Of a stretch of DNA of 64,000 nucleotides, positions 1-8,544 are shown piece by piece. Made by a program: the position numbers and the translations under genes. Under the pieces are notes generated by a model, which had not been told where the DNA came from, did no database searches, and saw nothing but the letters and a program-made list of their open reading frames with translations. This stretch comes from Flavobacterium sp. HSC-61S13 (GTDB taxonomy: Bacteria > Bacteroidota > Bacteroidia > Flavobacteriales > Flavobacteriaceae). Position 1 is the first letter of the stretch. Each line of letters opens with the position of its first letter. Location of the stretch: assembly GCF_024171535.1 (NCBI RefSeq), contig NZ_JALJZV010000011.1, forward strand, positions 1 through 64,000, read 5' to 3'.

Positions 1-1143
1 ACGTCTGTACAAGAGATTTTAAACCAATACATCAATAAAATTGAAGGTAATGTTACTTACGACGGTACCAATTTCAATTATTATGATGATAAAGGTGTTT
101 TACAAATCATCGATATCACGGATATAGTAAAGGCAGCTGAAACCACAACTACTTTGGTAAATAATGCAGATGGAACCTATACCTATACCAACGAGAAAGC
201 TTCGACAACCGTTATTGATATTCCTGCAAGTTTGGTAAACAACACCAATCAAGAATTTAATGATTACATCACAAATCTGATTAAAGAGAAACAAACCTTA
301 ACAACTTTGATTGATGTAGTAACACCAGGATTTGATCAAGATGGTCAAGAGATCGATGTACATACGCTGACATATACGGATGAAAAGGGAATTGCTAATC
401 CGATTGATATTTCGGTATTGGTTAAAGGAGTAGAAACCTTAACGACAATGACCTATGATCCGGTAACACATTCGTTAATCTATACCAACGAATTAAACAT
501 TGAGACGAAATTTGATTTAGTTGATATGGTTGGTGATATCGAAACCTTAACCAAGTTAGAGTTGGATATTGATGAGAAAAAATTGGTATACACCGATGAG
601 AACAAGGTTGTTCATGTTTTGGACTTGGCACCAATTATTCAAGAACCGTGGTACAGTACGACAACCAATCAAGGAGCTATTTCGAATACCGATAACATCT
701 ACACTAAAGGATGGGTTGGAATTGGATATACTACACCATCCGATGTTCCTGACGAAAAATTAAGGGTTAACGGTAGTATCTCTACGGTAAATAGTAATTA
801 TGCGGATTATGTATTTGAAGATTATTTTGATGGTTTTTCGCAGATAAAACTCGATTATAAATTCAAAGATTTAGATAGCGTAGAGGATTTTATTAAAACC
901 AACAGACACTTACCGGGTATCACACCTATTCATGATTTGGTGAAAACAGATGCGGGGTATGCGTTTAATCTATCTGAACTTTCTATCCAACTTTTAGAAA
1001 AAACGGAAGAATTGTATCTACACGTGATCGATCAGAAAAATCAGATTGAGCAAAAAGATGCACAAATTCAGAAATTAGAAGAGGCTAACCAAGCTGTTCA
1101 GGATCGTTTAACTAAACTGGAATCTTTACTATTAAACAAATAG
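1..1143 (+). CDS. Tail-fibre-like/adhesin-like protein, 3' part (5' end outside the window)
   Basis: The reading frame is open from base 1, so the start lies upstream; about 380 residues are visible. The first half holds four imperfect repeats of about 40 residues, each with an ETLTTL-type segment followed by a YTNE or YTDE segment, which suggests a beta-rich fibrous stalk. The last 100 residues contain a DSVEDFIKTNRHLPGI stretch, then a heptad-like coiled coil rich in Q, K and E that runs to the stop. That C-terminal layout is common in flavobacterial tail-fibre-like proteins and resembles the neck of intramolecular-chaperone tailspikes. No T9SS sorting domain is seen at the C-terminus. The gene lies 29 bp before another secreted repeat protein and heads a locus with T9SS components, so a surface-fibre role is inferred, not shown. 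Confidence 0.75.
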   Translation, partial: TSVQEILNQYINKIEGNVTYDGTNFNYYDDKGVLQIIDITDIVKAAETTTTLVNNADGTYTYTNEKASTTVIDIPASLVNNTNQEFNDYITNLIKEKQTLTTLIDVVTPGFDQDGQEIDVHTLTYTDEKGIANPIDISVLVKGVETLTTMTYDPVTHSLIYTNELNIETKFDLVDMVGDIETLTKLELDIDEKKLVYTDENKVVHVLDLAPIIQEPWYSTTTNQGAISNTDNIYTKGWVGIGYTTPSDVPDEKLRVNGSISTVNSNYADYVFEDYFDGFSQIKLDYKFKDLDSVEDFIKTNRHLPGITPIHDLVKTDAGYAFNLSELSIQLLEKTEELYLHVIDQKNQIEQKDAQIQKLEEANQAVQDRLTKLESLLLNK

Positions 1144-1172
1144 TAAGCCTAGTAATCTAAAACTCAAATCAG

Positions 1173-3566
1173 ATGAAAACTCAAATATTTAGAAATATAT
1201 TTCACACGCTTTTGGTGCTGGTAATACTGACTTTTTCAGTACAGCGTTCGTTTGCACAAACGAACATGACCAAAATTAAAGATGGTACGGTGTCTGGAAC
1301 ACCCAATACGCCCGTTTTAGGTGCCGTCCTTGAATTAGAGAGTAATAATAAAGGGTTTTTGACCCCTCGATTAACCGCAAGCCAACGTGATGCTATTATA
1401 CCGGCGAACAGGGTTGATGGTCTATTGATTTACAATACCTCTACGGGGTGTTTTAACTATTGGAGCACAGTACAATCGGTATGGTTGAGCCTCTGTGGAA
1501 CACCTCCACCGGCAGTAATTAATATATCGACGGTTCAGTGTAATGAAGTGGTAGTCAACGGAATATATAAACAAGGGGAGTTTTTAAATACAAACAATAC
1601 CTTAAATATACCCGTTTCGGTTACTCAAGCGGGTACTTATGAGGTAAGTGCATCGACGAATAATGGATATTATTTCTCCGTATCGGGAACCTTCCCAACT
1701 ACAGGGTCTTATATGTTGACACTGAATGGCGTAGGTACGCCAAACAAAGGGTATAACACGGGTGAATCAGGTGATGAGTTGAGTATTGTACTAAACAACA
1801 GACCCGCCAATTGTAAGCCTTTTGTATTTGTTGAAAAAGCCAGTGTTGATTTTGTAATAACTTGTGCTAATATCCAATCACAAGGTAATTACTATATTGG
1901 AATGGCTCTTAATGATACCAATAAATTAAAAGTTGCTGTCAATGTAACGAGTACTGGATTTTGGAGTATCAATACCAATGTATTAAATGGATATTCTTTC
2001 GCTGGAACTGGAAACTTTACAACGGTGGGAGCTCATACTATTGAATTAACGGGTACAGGTACGCCTTTGGCTTCGGGTACGAACCAGTTTAATTTGTCGT
2101 CAAATGCCTCGAATGCATCGAGTTGTTCTAATATTCCGGTAATAGTAGCACCGGTTAAATATTCAGTGGATTGTAGTGAAGCGGTTATCAACGGTTCTTA
2201 TATGCAAGACGTGGCTTTAAATACTTCTAATACGATTTTGTTGAAAGTGAATGTATTGGCTACTGGTAAGACAACCATTACAACGAACACCGTATCAGGA
2301 ATTACCTTTACTTCTGGTGTAGTGAGTTTAGATGTTCTAGGAGAACAACTTATTACTTTAACAGGAACGGGTACTATTACTGGTGCAAATGATATCATAT
2401 TAGGTATTACAGGTACTCCAGGTTTAGAAGCGCCTTGTAATATAACCATACCAATTGCTGCACAACCAGTAAATTATGCTATGAGTTGTAGTTCGATAAC
2501 GGTTAATGGAAGTTATGCTCCTGAAACCCCAATGATTGCTTCTAATACCATGACGTTAAATGTGACGGTAACCTATCCGGGTGCTTATAGTATAACAACC
2601 AATACGGTTAACGGTATTAGTTTTACGGGTACGGGTACTTTTAGTACTACAGGTGCACAACCGGTTACTTTAAAAGGATCGGGAATCCCATTAGCGGGTG
2701 GTGCATTCAACTATACGATTACAAGCAACAGCAGTAGTGGTGGAACCAATTGTACGAAGAGCATTACGTTTGTTTATAGAACGATGAATGTTTTGGGTGT
2801 TGGACAAGGACTTTATGCTCCTGGAACAGCATCGAATTCTGAAGCAGCTAGAGCAATTATACAAAATAAGAACAGTTTTGGACCTAGTGGTAAAGTACAA
2901 ATTGAAGATATGAAAATCTTTAATAATGGATTGAGCCAAGGTGCGACCTTAAGAAATAACATCAATAACAATAAAATTGATATTATCGTATTGTCTTATA
3001 ACTTCTTACCAAATGCTGCAAGTATTGAAATATTAAATGATTTTGTTAAAAACAAAAAAGGAGTATTGATTCACTCTCAGGAAAATAGTGCTTCAAGTGT
3101 TCAAGACTTAATCAATAAAATTTCGGGTGGATCCGTTACTGTAAGTGGTACGGGAACTACGTATCAAAACCCAATCCTAAATGTTGCAGACCCAATTCTT
3201 GAGGGACCATTTGAAGATGTTAGAGGAAAAGCAGGCGGATCTGACGTGAATAACTCGTACTATGTTACGAACTATCCGTCAAACATGACGCTTCTAGCAA
3301 CTCAACAAGGAAATGCAGCCAGAGCCTGGATGTTAAAACACAATACTTTAGGGTATGTGTATGTAGGTGATGCAGGTTGGATTTCAGGGACACCTTCCAA
3401 TACTTCAACGACAATTTGGCCAGCCTATGTTACAACTACTGGGTTACCATTGTCTAAATCTTATACAGGAGGTACGGTTTACAACAGTTTACTTTATGCC
3501 AATACCATGGCATGGGCAGTGAAATATGTTCAGGAAAATACCATTGTTACTTATAATGTACAATAA
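1173..3566 (+). CDS. Secreted repeat protein with C-terminal class I glutamine-amidotransferase-like domain
   Basis: 797 residues. A signal peptide is clear (hydrophobic stretch then RSFAQ at about residue 29). Residues 35-110 form a module seen in flavobacterial surface proteins (AVLELESNNKGFLTPRLT followed by LLIYNTST and a CFNYW). Residues about 120-540 hold four repeats of about 100 residues, each opening with a Cys-containing strand (such as VDCSEAVINGSY) and carrying ITTNTV.G.F..G and TL.GTGTP segments, Ig-like in look. Residues about 545-790 look like a ThuA/glutamine-amidotransferase-like alpha/beta domain (MNVLGVGQGLYAPG, then IDIIVLSYNFLP, then GVLIHSQEN). No catalytic Cys was identified there, so it may bind rather than cleave. 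It ends without a recognisable sorting domain. It sits between the fibre-like gene and a type B T9SS cargo, which suggests an exported surface protein. Confidence 0.7.
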   Translation: MKTQIFRNIFHTLLVLVILTFSVQRSFAQTNMTKIKDGTVSGTPNTPVLGAVLELESNNKGFLTPRLTASQRDAIIPANRVDGLLIYNTSTGCFNYWSTVQSVWLSLCGTPPPAVINISTVQCNEVVVNGIYKQGEFLNTNNTLNIPVSVTQAGTYEVSASTNNGYYFSVSGTFPTTGSYMLTLNGVGTPNKGYNTGESGDELSIVLNNRPANCKPFVFVEKASVDFVITCANIQSQGNYYIGMALNDTNKLKVAVNVTSTGFWSINTNVLNGYSFAGTGNFTTVGAHTIELTGTGTPLASGTNQFNLSSNASNASSCSNIPVIVAPVKYSVDCSEAVINGSYMQDVALNTSNTILLKVNVLATGKTTITTNTVSGITFTSGVVSLDVLGEQLITLTGTGTITGANDIILGITGTPGLEAPCNITIPIAAQPVNYAMSCSSITVNGSYAPETPMIASNTMTLNVTVTYPGAYSITTNTVNGISFTGTGTFSTTGAQPVTLKGSGIPLAGGAFNYTITSNSSSGGTNCTKSITFVYRTMNVLGVGQGLYAPGTASNSEAARAIIQNKNSFGPSGKVQIEDMKIFNNGLSQGATLRNNINNNKIDIIVLSYNFLPNAASIEILNDFVKNKKGVLIHSQENSASSVQDLINKISGGSVTVSGTGTTYQNPILNVADPILEGPFEDVRGKAGGSDVNNSYYVTNYPSNMTLLATQQGNAARAWMLKHNTLGYVYVGDAGWISGTPSNTSTTIWPAYVTTTGLPLSKSYTGGTVYNSLLYANTMAWAVKYVQENTIVTYNVQ

Positions 3567-3577
3567 CATTTACAAAG

Positions 3578-3607
3578 AAAACGGGAAGGAAATTCCATTC
3601 CCGTTTT
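3578..3607 (+). terminator. Intrinsic terminator after the repeat-protein gene
   Basis: The arm AAAACGGGAA pairs with TTCCCGTTTT, with a further GGAA/TTCC pairing inside, directly after the stop codon. A short pyrimidine run (CCTTT) follows. Confidence 0.6.
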
Positions 3608-3640
3608 CCTTTGAACCGATTCAGTAACAAGGAGGTTATT

Positions 3641-3718
3641 CGGGTTTTCTATTCCATACCACTCAAGTGCGATTGACGATTGTCATTCAAAAAAAGTAGT
3701 TGCTGCAGTAGAAAACCC
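3641..3718. repeat. Imperfect inverted repeat in the leader of the T9SS cargo gene
   Basis: GGGTTTTCTA near 3642 is complementary to TAGAAAACCC at 3709-3718, and similar sequence continues outward (GGTTATTC on the left, GAATAATCC on the right). Inside the loop is a small TGAC-GATT-GTCA hairpin at 3674-3685. It lies about 30 bases before the ATG at 3749, so it may be a leader structure. Function unknown. Confidence 0.35.
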
Positions 3719-3748
3719 TGGAATAATCCCGACCAAACAAAATAAGAT

Positions 3749-5014
3749 ATGAACCGAATTATAAAATACAAACTTTATGCTGGATTGTTGTTTGTTGGTA
3801 TCTCTGGATATTCGCAAGAACAAGCTATACTGGTAAACGTGGGCGATGTTTACATCTCACCCAAAACACTAGTGACCACATTGATGGATTTTGACAATAC
3901 CGAGACGGCTGTTTTGTATAATGATGGAGATTTTTATTTACAAGCTTCCTTAAAAAATAATGGATTGTTCACCTTTAACGAGGTCAATAAAACGGGATAT
4001 ACCATTTTTGAAAGCCCACAAAAAGAAAGTCAACGGATCTCAGGCAAACAACAGTTACAGTTTTTTGATGTATTGTTTAATAAGACAATTGCCGCTACGG
4101 GGATTGATCTTAAAAATGACATCAGTATTTCTGGAACGGCTAATTTCACCAAAGGGGTTGTTCATATAGATTCCTTACAAGGAGCTTTGGTTTTTGAGAA
4201 ATCAGCTAAAGCAATCAATACACACAATGGTAGTCATGTCAATGGTGAAGTGGAAAAAAAGGGAAAGGAATCTTTTGAATATCCAATTGGAGACGGTCTT
4301 TTTTATAGAAAAGCAGTAATCAGTGCACCCAAAGATATTGCTGATAATTTTGCGGCTAAGTACTACTTTAAGAAAGCAACTTTCGGGCGACCAAGCAGCA
4401 GTAAAGCAGGCGTGATTTTAGATATCGATGAAAAGGAATATTGGACGATACAGCAAAACCAAACCAAAAATGATATTATATTAACCTTGTCTTGGGATGC
4501 CAACACGACTCCAAATCACTTATACACCAAGGCAGATCAGAATTTGCATATCGTACGTTGGGATGAGCAAGCTAAAATGTGGGTAGATCAAGGGGGTATT
4601 GTAGATGTAACCAACAAAACCGTTACGACTCCAACCGCAGTAGACGGATATGGGATCTTTACGTTGGCTACTGTTAAACACGACCTGATCTTAGAGGGAG
4701 ATGTGGTAATCTACAACGCGGTAAGTACTAATGGCGACGGAACAAATGATTATTTCTTAATTGACAACATTCAAAAGTATCCGAATAATACCGTGCAAAT
4801 CTTCAATCGTTGGGGAGTTAAGGTTTTTGAAACCAAGGCTTATGATACTACAGGTAATGTTTTCGCAGGATATTCAGATGGTAAAGGAACCATCAATAAA
4901 AATGAAAAATTGCCAACAGGAACCTATTATTATATACTGACTTATGAACATACCGATGCCAACGGATCCAATATGATTAAAAAAGCGGGTTATTTGCATT
5001 TGGAGAATAACTAG
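3749..5014 (+). CDS. T9SS type B cargo with gliding motility-associated C-terminal (CHU_C) domain
   Basis: 421 residues with a signal peptide (about residues 1-22, ending GYSQEQ). The middle is beta-rich and of unknown fold. The C-terminal ~85 residues match the CHU_C/type B sorting domain: a NAVSTNGDGTNDYF opening, then VQIFNRWGVKVFETK, then LPTGTYYYILTYE, and a closing KKAGYLHLENN. In Flavobacterium such domains direct proteins through the type IX secretion system and depend on a PorP/SprF partner. The gene is followed at once by such a partner (5118), so this protein is probably its dedicated cargo. The catalytic or binding role of the passenger cannot be read from sequence. Confidence 0.85.
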   Translation: MNRIIKYKLYAGLLFVGISGYSQEQAILVNVGDVYISPKTLVTTLMDFDNTETAVLYNDGDFYLQASLKNNGLFTFNEVNKTGYTIFESPQKESQRISGKQQLQFFDVLFNKTIAATGIDLKNDISISGTANFTKGVVHIDSLQGALVFEKSAKAINTHNGSHVNGEVEKKGKESFEYPIGDGLFYRKAVISAPKDIADNFAAKYYFKKATFGRPSSSKAGVILDIDEKEYWTIQQNQTKNDIILTLSWDANTTPNHLYTKADQNLHIVRWDEQAKMWVDQGGIVDVTNKTVTTPTAVDGYGIFTLATVKHDLILEGDVVIYNAVSTNGDGTNDYFLIDNIQKYPNNTVQIFNRWGVKVFETKAYDTTGNVFAGYSDGKGTINKNEKLPTGTYYYILTYEHTDANGSNMIKKAGYLHLENN

Positions 5015-5117
5015 GAATTGATAATGCTATCTTCAAAATAAATTTATACAGATTCATAGATACCATTTTGACTATCGCAAGACCAGATGATTTAAAATAC
5101 AGACAAAATACTTGCTT

Positions 5118-6050
5118 ATGAAATTAAATAACTTACTTAAGACCGTTGGAATAGGGCTGTTTTTTCTGAGTGGATTCCAACACTTATATGCACAACAAGA
5201 TCCGCAGTACACCCAATATATGTACAACACGGTGCAAATTAATCCGGCTTATGCAGGATCTCGGGGAGTCATGAGTGTTTTTGGTTTATATCGAACACAG
5301 TGGGTAGGCCTAGACGGGGCTCCAAAAACGGCTAATGTTTCTATTAATACCCCGCTAGGCGATTCCAAAGTGGGATTAGGGGTGTCGTTTAACAACGATC
5401 AAATTGGGGCGATGGACGAAAACAATATTTCAATTGATTTGTCGTATACGATTGATCTAAGCCAACGATTCAAACTGTCATTTGGGGTAAAGGGAACGGC
5501 CAATCTATTAAATGTTGACTATACCAAACTCAACATTTACAATCCCAATGATGTGCAATTTCAGGAGAATATCGACAATCAGTTTTCACCAAATATTGGA
5601 GCGGGGCTTTATTTGCATTCCGAAAGAACGTATTTTGGTTTTTCGGTACCCAATTTCTTAACCACAGATCGGTACGAAGACAATACGGTTTCTACGATGA
5701 AGCAAAAAATGAATTTCTACTTGATAGGAGGGCATGTATTTGATTTAAGCCCAAGTTTAAAATTCAAACCGGCATTTTTAGCCAAGGCAGTAGCTGGCGC
5801 TCCAGTGCAAGTAGATGTGACAGCAAATTTCTTGTTTCTTGAGAAATTTACTGTAGGTGCAGCTTATAGATGGGATGCTTCTGTCAGTGGATTGGTTGGA
5901 TTTCAAGTAACAGACGGCTTATTCATAGGATATACTTATGATACCGACACCACGAAACTGGCTCATTACAACTCGGGATCTCATGAGATTTTTATGCGAT
6001 TTGAACTGTTCAGTCGCTTTAACCGAATCACATCACCGAGATTCTTCTAA
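5118..6050 (+). CDS. PorP/SprF family type IX secretion outer-membrane protein
   Basis: About 310 residues. I chose ATG 5118 over an in-frame TTG at 5112 because it gives the cleaner signal peptide (MKLNNLL then a hydrophobic run ending LYAQQDP). The motif QQDPQYTQYMYN followed by INPAYAGSRG is the hallmark of the PorP/SprF family, and the rest alternates like a beta barrel up to a C-terminal aromatic residue. SprF-type proteins are needed for secretion or surface attachment of particular T9SS cargos, such as SprB in Flavobacterium johnsoniae. It is 103 bp after a type B cargo and 11 bp before a PorE-like gene, a conserved trio order. Confidence 0.9.
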   Translation: MKLNNLLKTVGIGLFFLSGFQHLYAQQDPQYTQYMYNTVQINPAYAGSRGVMSVFGLYRTQWVGLDGAPKTANVSINTPLGDSKVGLGVSFNNDQIGAMDENNISIDLSYTIDLSQRFKLSFGVKGTANLLNVDYTKLNIYNPNDVQFQENIDNQFSPNIGAGLYLHSERTYFGFSVPNFLTTDRYEDNTVSTMKQKMNFYLIGGHVFDLSPSLKFKPAFLAKAVAGAPVQVDVTANFLFLEKFTVGAAYRWDASVSGLVGFQVTDGLFIGYTYDTDTTKLAHYNSGSHEIFMRFELFSRFNRITSPRFF

Positions 6051-6061
6051 AACGAATTTTT

Positions 6062-7999
6062 ATGAAAGTCAATATAAAAAATATACTCTGGGGAATAAGC
6101 CTTCTCCTTACTACGACGTTGTATGCACAGGAAAGACGCGCAGACAAGAAGTACGATCAATTAGCTTATATCGACGCGATCAGGATTTATGAAAGGGTCG
6201 CTGACAAAGGATATCACTCGCAGAAGTTGTATCAGAATATAGGGAATTCCTATTATTTCAATGGAAAGTTAGCGGATGCCAATATATGGTATGGGCAGCT
6301 GTTCGAACTGCCAGCAGCAGATAAAATCCCTACGGAATACTATTATCGTTATGCGCAAACCTTAAAAGCAACAAATCAATATGCTAAGGCAGACAGTTAT
6401 TTGGAAAAGTTTGCGGCACTTGAGGTAGAAGATTCTCGATCGGTGATTTTTAAGGCAAACAAAGATTATTTAGCCGAGATAAAAAGAAATTCCGGGCGTT
6501 ATTCGATGGAGCGATTCCCTGTGAATACACCATTTTCGGACTACGGGGCAACGGTATATAACAAGCAATTGATCTTTACCTCTTCACGGGATAAAACCGG
6601 TTTTTCTACACGTATACACACGTGGACTGGCGAACCTTTCACGCGTTTGTATGCAGCGGATTTGGGTTCAGATGGAAAGGTGGGGCATCCCAAAATCTTT
6701 GCAACAGAGGTGGCATCGATGTTCAATGAATCGACACCGGTTATCTCAGCAGATGGTAATACCATGTATTTTACGCGTAATAATTTCCTCAATGGTGAAC
6801 GTAAAATGGATGATAAGGGAACAACTTTGCTGAAAATTTATAAAGCAACTTTGGAAAATGACCGTTGGACCAATGTGCAAGAATTACCTTTCAATTCCGA
6901 TCAGTTTAATACCGCTCATCCCGCTTTAACTGCGGATGGGAAATGGTTGATTTTTGCGTCCGATCGAGAAGGTACTTTAGGACAGTCGGATCTGTATAAA
7001 GTAGCCATAGGTGCACATGGAACCTTTGGGTATCCGATTAATTTAGGAGCCCAAATTAATACAGCTGGAAGAGAGAGTTTTCCATTTATTAATGCAGATA
7101 ACGAATTGTATTTTTCTACAGATGGACGCCCAGGTTTAGGAGGCTTGGATATCTATGTCACGCAAATGCGTGAAGATCATACCTTTTCTGAGGTCTACAA
7201 CTTGGGGGAACCAATCAATGGATCTGACGATGATTTTGCCTATTATATAGATGCTCAAACTAGAAAGGGCTTTTTTAGCTCCAATAGAACAGGGAATGAT
7301 GATATTTATTCGTTCAATGAACTGAAACGCATCTCATTGGATTGTAAACAAATGATTTACGGACAGATTTACGATCAACCTACTGCAACCAAACTCGCTT
7401 CGGCTCAAGTTACTTTATGGGATGTTGATTTTAATAAATTGGCAGAAACCACTTCCAATGCTAAAGGCGAATATGCTTTTAAAGACTTAAACTGTGGTAC
7501 TCGATATCGTGTTAAAGTGGTACTTGAAGATTACAATACCGCCGAGGTGACGGTAAATTTACCATTGATTACCGATAAAACGCAGGCTGATTTTGGACTC
7601 GAGAAAAATAGAGTTGAAATTAAAAAAGGGGACGATCTGTTTAAAGTACTGAAATTAGAACCGATTTATTTTGACTTTGATAAAGCAGAAATTCGACCGG
7701 ATGCTCAGGTAGAACTGGCTAAAATTGTGGAGGTTATGAACGAATATCCCCAAATGGTGATCGATGTCAGATCGCATACAGATAGTCGTGGGAATGATAA
7801 CTACAATTTACGGCTTTCTGATAAAAGAGCAAAAGCTACTGCAAAATGGATCGTCGAACAGGGGATTCTTAGCAGTCGAGTAATGAGTCGCGGATTTGGA
7901 GAAACAAAACCGATCAACGCTTGTGTGAACGGAAAATCTTGTACAGAACAACAACATCAAGAAAACCGCAGAAGTGAATTTATTATTCTAGAGATGTAA
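6062..7999 (+). CDS. PorE-like OmpA family protein (TPR, beta-propeller, regulatory domain, OmpA)
   Basis: 645 residues. Order of parts: signal peptide ending at LYAQE (about residue 22); TPR-like helices at about 25-140; a WD40/PD40-like propeller at about 160-430 (repeated LIFTSSRD, MYFTRN, LIFASDREG and LYFSTDGR strands); a carboxypeptidase-regulatory-like domain at about 440-525 (IYGQIYDQPTA... ITSNAKGEYAFKDL type); and an OmpA C-terminal domain at about 540-645 (PIYFDFDKAEIRPDA, then VDVRSHTDSRG and NLRLSDKRAKAT), which binds peptidoglycan. This is the architecture of PorE of Porphyromonas gingivalis, a T9SS component in the periplasm. Pairing with the PorP gene 11 bp upstream suggests one unit serving the cargo at 3749. 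Confidence 0.9.
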   Translation: MKVNIKNILWGISLLLTTTLYAQERRADKKYDQLAYIDAIRIYERVADKGYHSQKLYQNIGNSYYFNGKLADANIWYGQLFELPAADKIPTEYYYRYAQTLKATNQYAKADSYLEKFAALEVEDSRSVIFKANKDYLAEIKRNSGRYSMERFPVNTPFSDYGATVYNKQLIFTSSRDKTGFSTRIHTWTGEPFTRLYAADLGSDGKVGHPKIFATEVASMFNESTPVISADGNTMYFTRNNFLNGERKMDDKGTTLLKIYKATLENDRWTNVQELPFNSDQFNTAHPALTADGKWLIFASDREGTLGQSDLYKVAIGAHGTFGYPINLGAQINTAGRESFPFINADNELYFSTDGRPGLGGLDIYVTQMREDHTFSEVYNLGEPINGSDDDFAYYIDAQTRKGFFSSNRTGNDDIYSFNELKRISLDCKQMIYGQIYDQPTATKLASAQVTLWDVDFNKLAETTSNAKGEYAFKDLNCGTRYRVKVVLEDYNTAEVTVNLPLITDKTQADFGLEKNRVEIKKGDDLFKVLKLEPIYFDFDKAEIRPDAQVELAKIVEVMNEYPQMVIDVRSHTDSRGNDNYNLRLSDKRAKATAKWIVEQGILSSRVMSRGFGETKPINACVNGKSCTEQQHQENRRSEFIILEM

Positions 8000-8036
8000 A
8001 GAGATAAATTATTATTTGATCTTGCATAACTAGTAT

Positions 8037-8079
8037 AGAATAGCTTTAGACTTTTTTTCGGAAGAGCTAGAGCTATTCT
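8037..8079 (+). terminator. Possible terminator-like hairpin after the PorE-like gene
   Basis: AGAATAGCT (8037-8045) is complementary to AGCTATTCT (8071-8079), with a 25-base T-rich loop. No clean U-tract follows, so termination is only a possibility. Confidence 0.3.
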
Positions 8080-8193
8080 TGTCTTTGCGAATTTTGTATC
8101 GTCCAATCAGCGGGTATTCTTAAGTGAAGTTAGATCCAATTCTCGAAAGCAGTTAGAAACTCTTTTCGATTGGAAAATGATACCGCGCCCAAA

Positions 8194-8310
8194 ATGCCAG
8201 TTAAAAGTGTATTGATTTTACACTTTATAGTCGTCTTAGTATCCATCCTTTTTATTTTATTTATTCGGTCCTTTTACATAAAAAAACGGGACTCGCATCG
8301 TTGTGCCTAA
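8194..8310 (+). CDS. Possible 38-residue single-span membrane microprotein
   Basis: An ATG ORF of 38 codons encodes one hydrophobic helix (about residues 5-26) followed by a basic tail (IKKRDSHR). It stands alone in a 545-bp gap, with no clear promoter or family. The positive-inside layout is protein-like, but an ORF this short can arise by chance. Confidence 0.25.
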   Translation: MPVKSVLILHFIVVLVSILFILFIRSFYIKKRDSHRCA

Positions 8311-8544
8311 TAACGATTTTTTGCAAAATAATCCTTCAATTTTTAAAAAAGTCCTATTTCATTGACGGCAATCGTCATACGACTATTGAGGTCGAATAAT
8401 AAATCAAAATAATCTTTAATTTATTATTGTATTCTTTAATAAAGCTATAAATTTATATGGTTAATAAAATTTAAAGCTGTTTTAGCATGAGATTTATTGG
8501 GCGATATACCTATAATGCATGTTTAGGACCTATCTATACTATCC

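Larger units (their letters stand above)
8000..8544. other. 545-bp intergenic region before the AraC pair
   Basis: AT-rich spacer. It holds a weak hairpin near 8037-8079, a possible 38-residue ORF (8194-8310), a TGACG-GCAAT-CGTCA hairpin at 8363-8377, and an AT-only inverted repeat (AATAATAAAT 8395-8404 with ATTTATTATT 8419-8428). I found no exact TAnnTTTG promoter upstream of 8545. Confidence 0.5.

Noticed and set aside
1..3566. Prophage or phage tail region
   Set aside because: The fibre-like repeats suggest tail proteins, but no capsid, portal, tail tube or integrase gene is present, and T9SS genes follow directly.
5112..5117. TTG start of the PorP/SprF gene, and similar TTG starts at 9521, 35193 and 52179
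   Set aside because: An in-frame ATG lies within 6 to 27 bases in each case and gives the better N-terminus or avoids overlap with the gene before.
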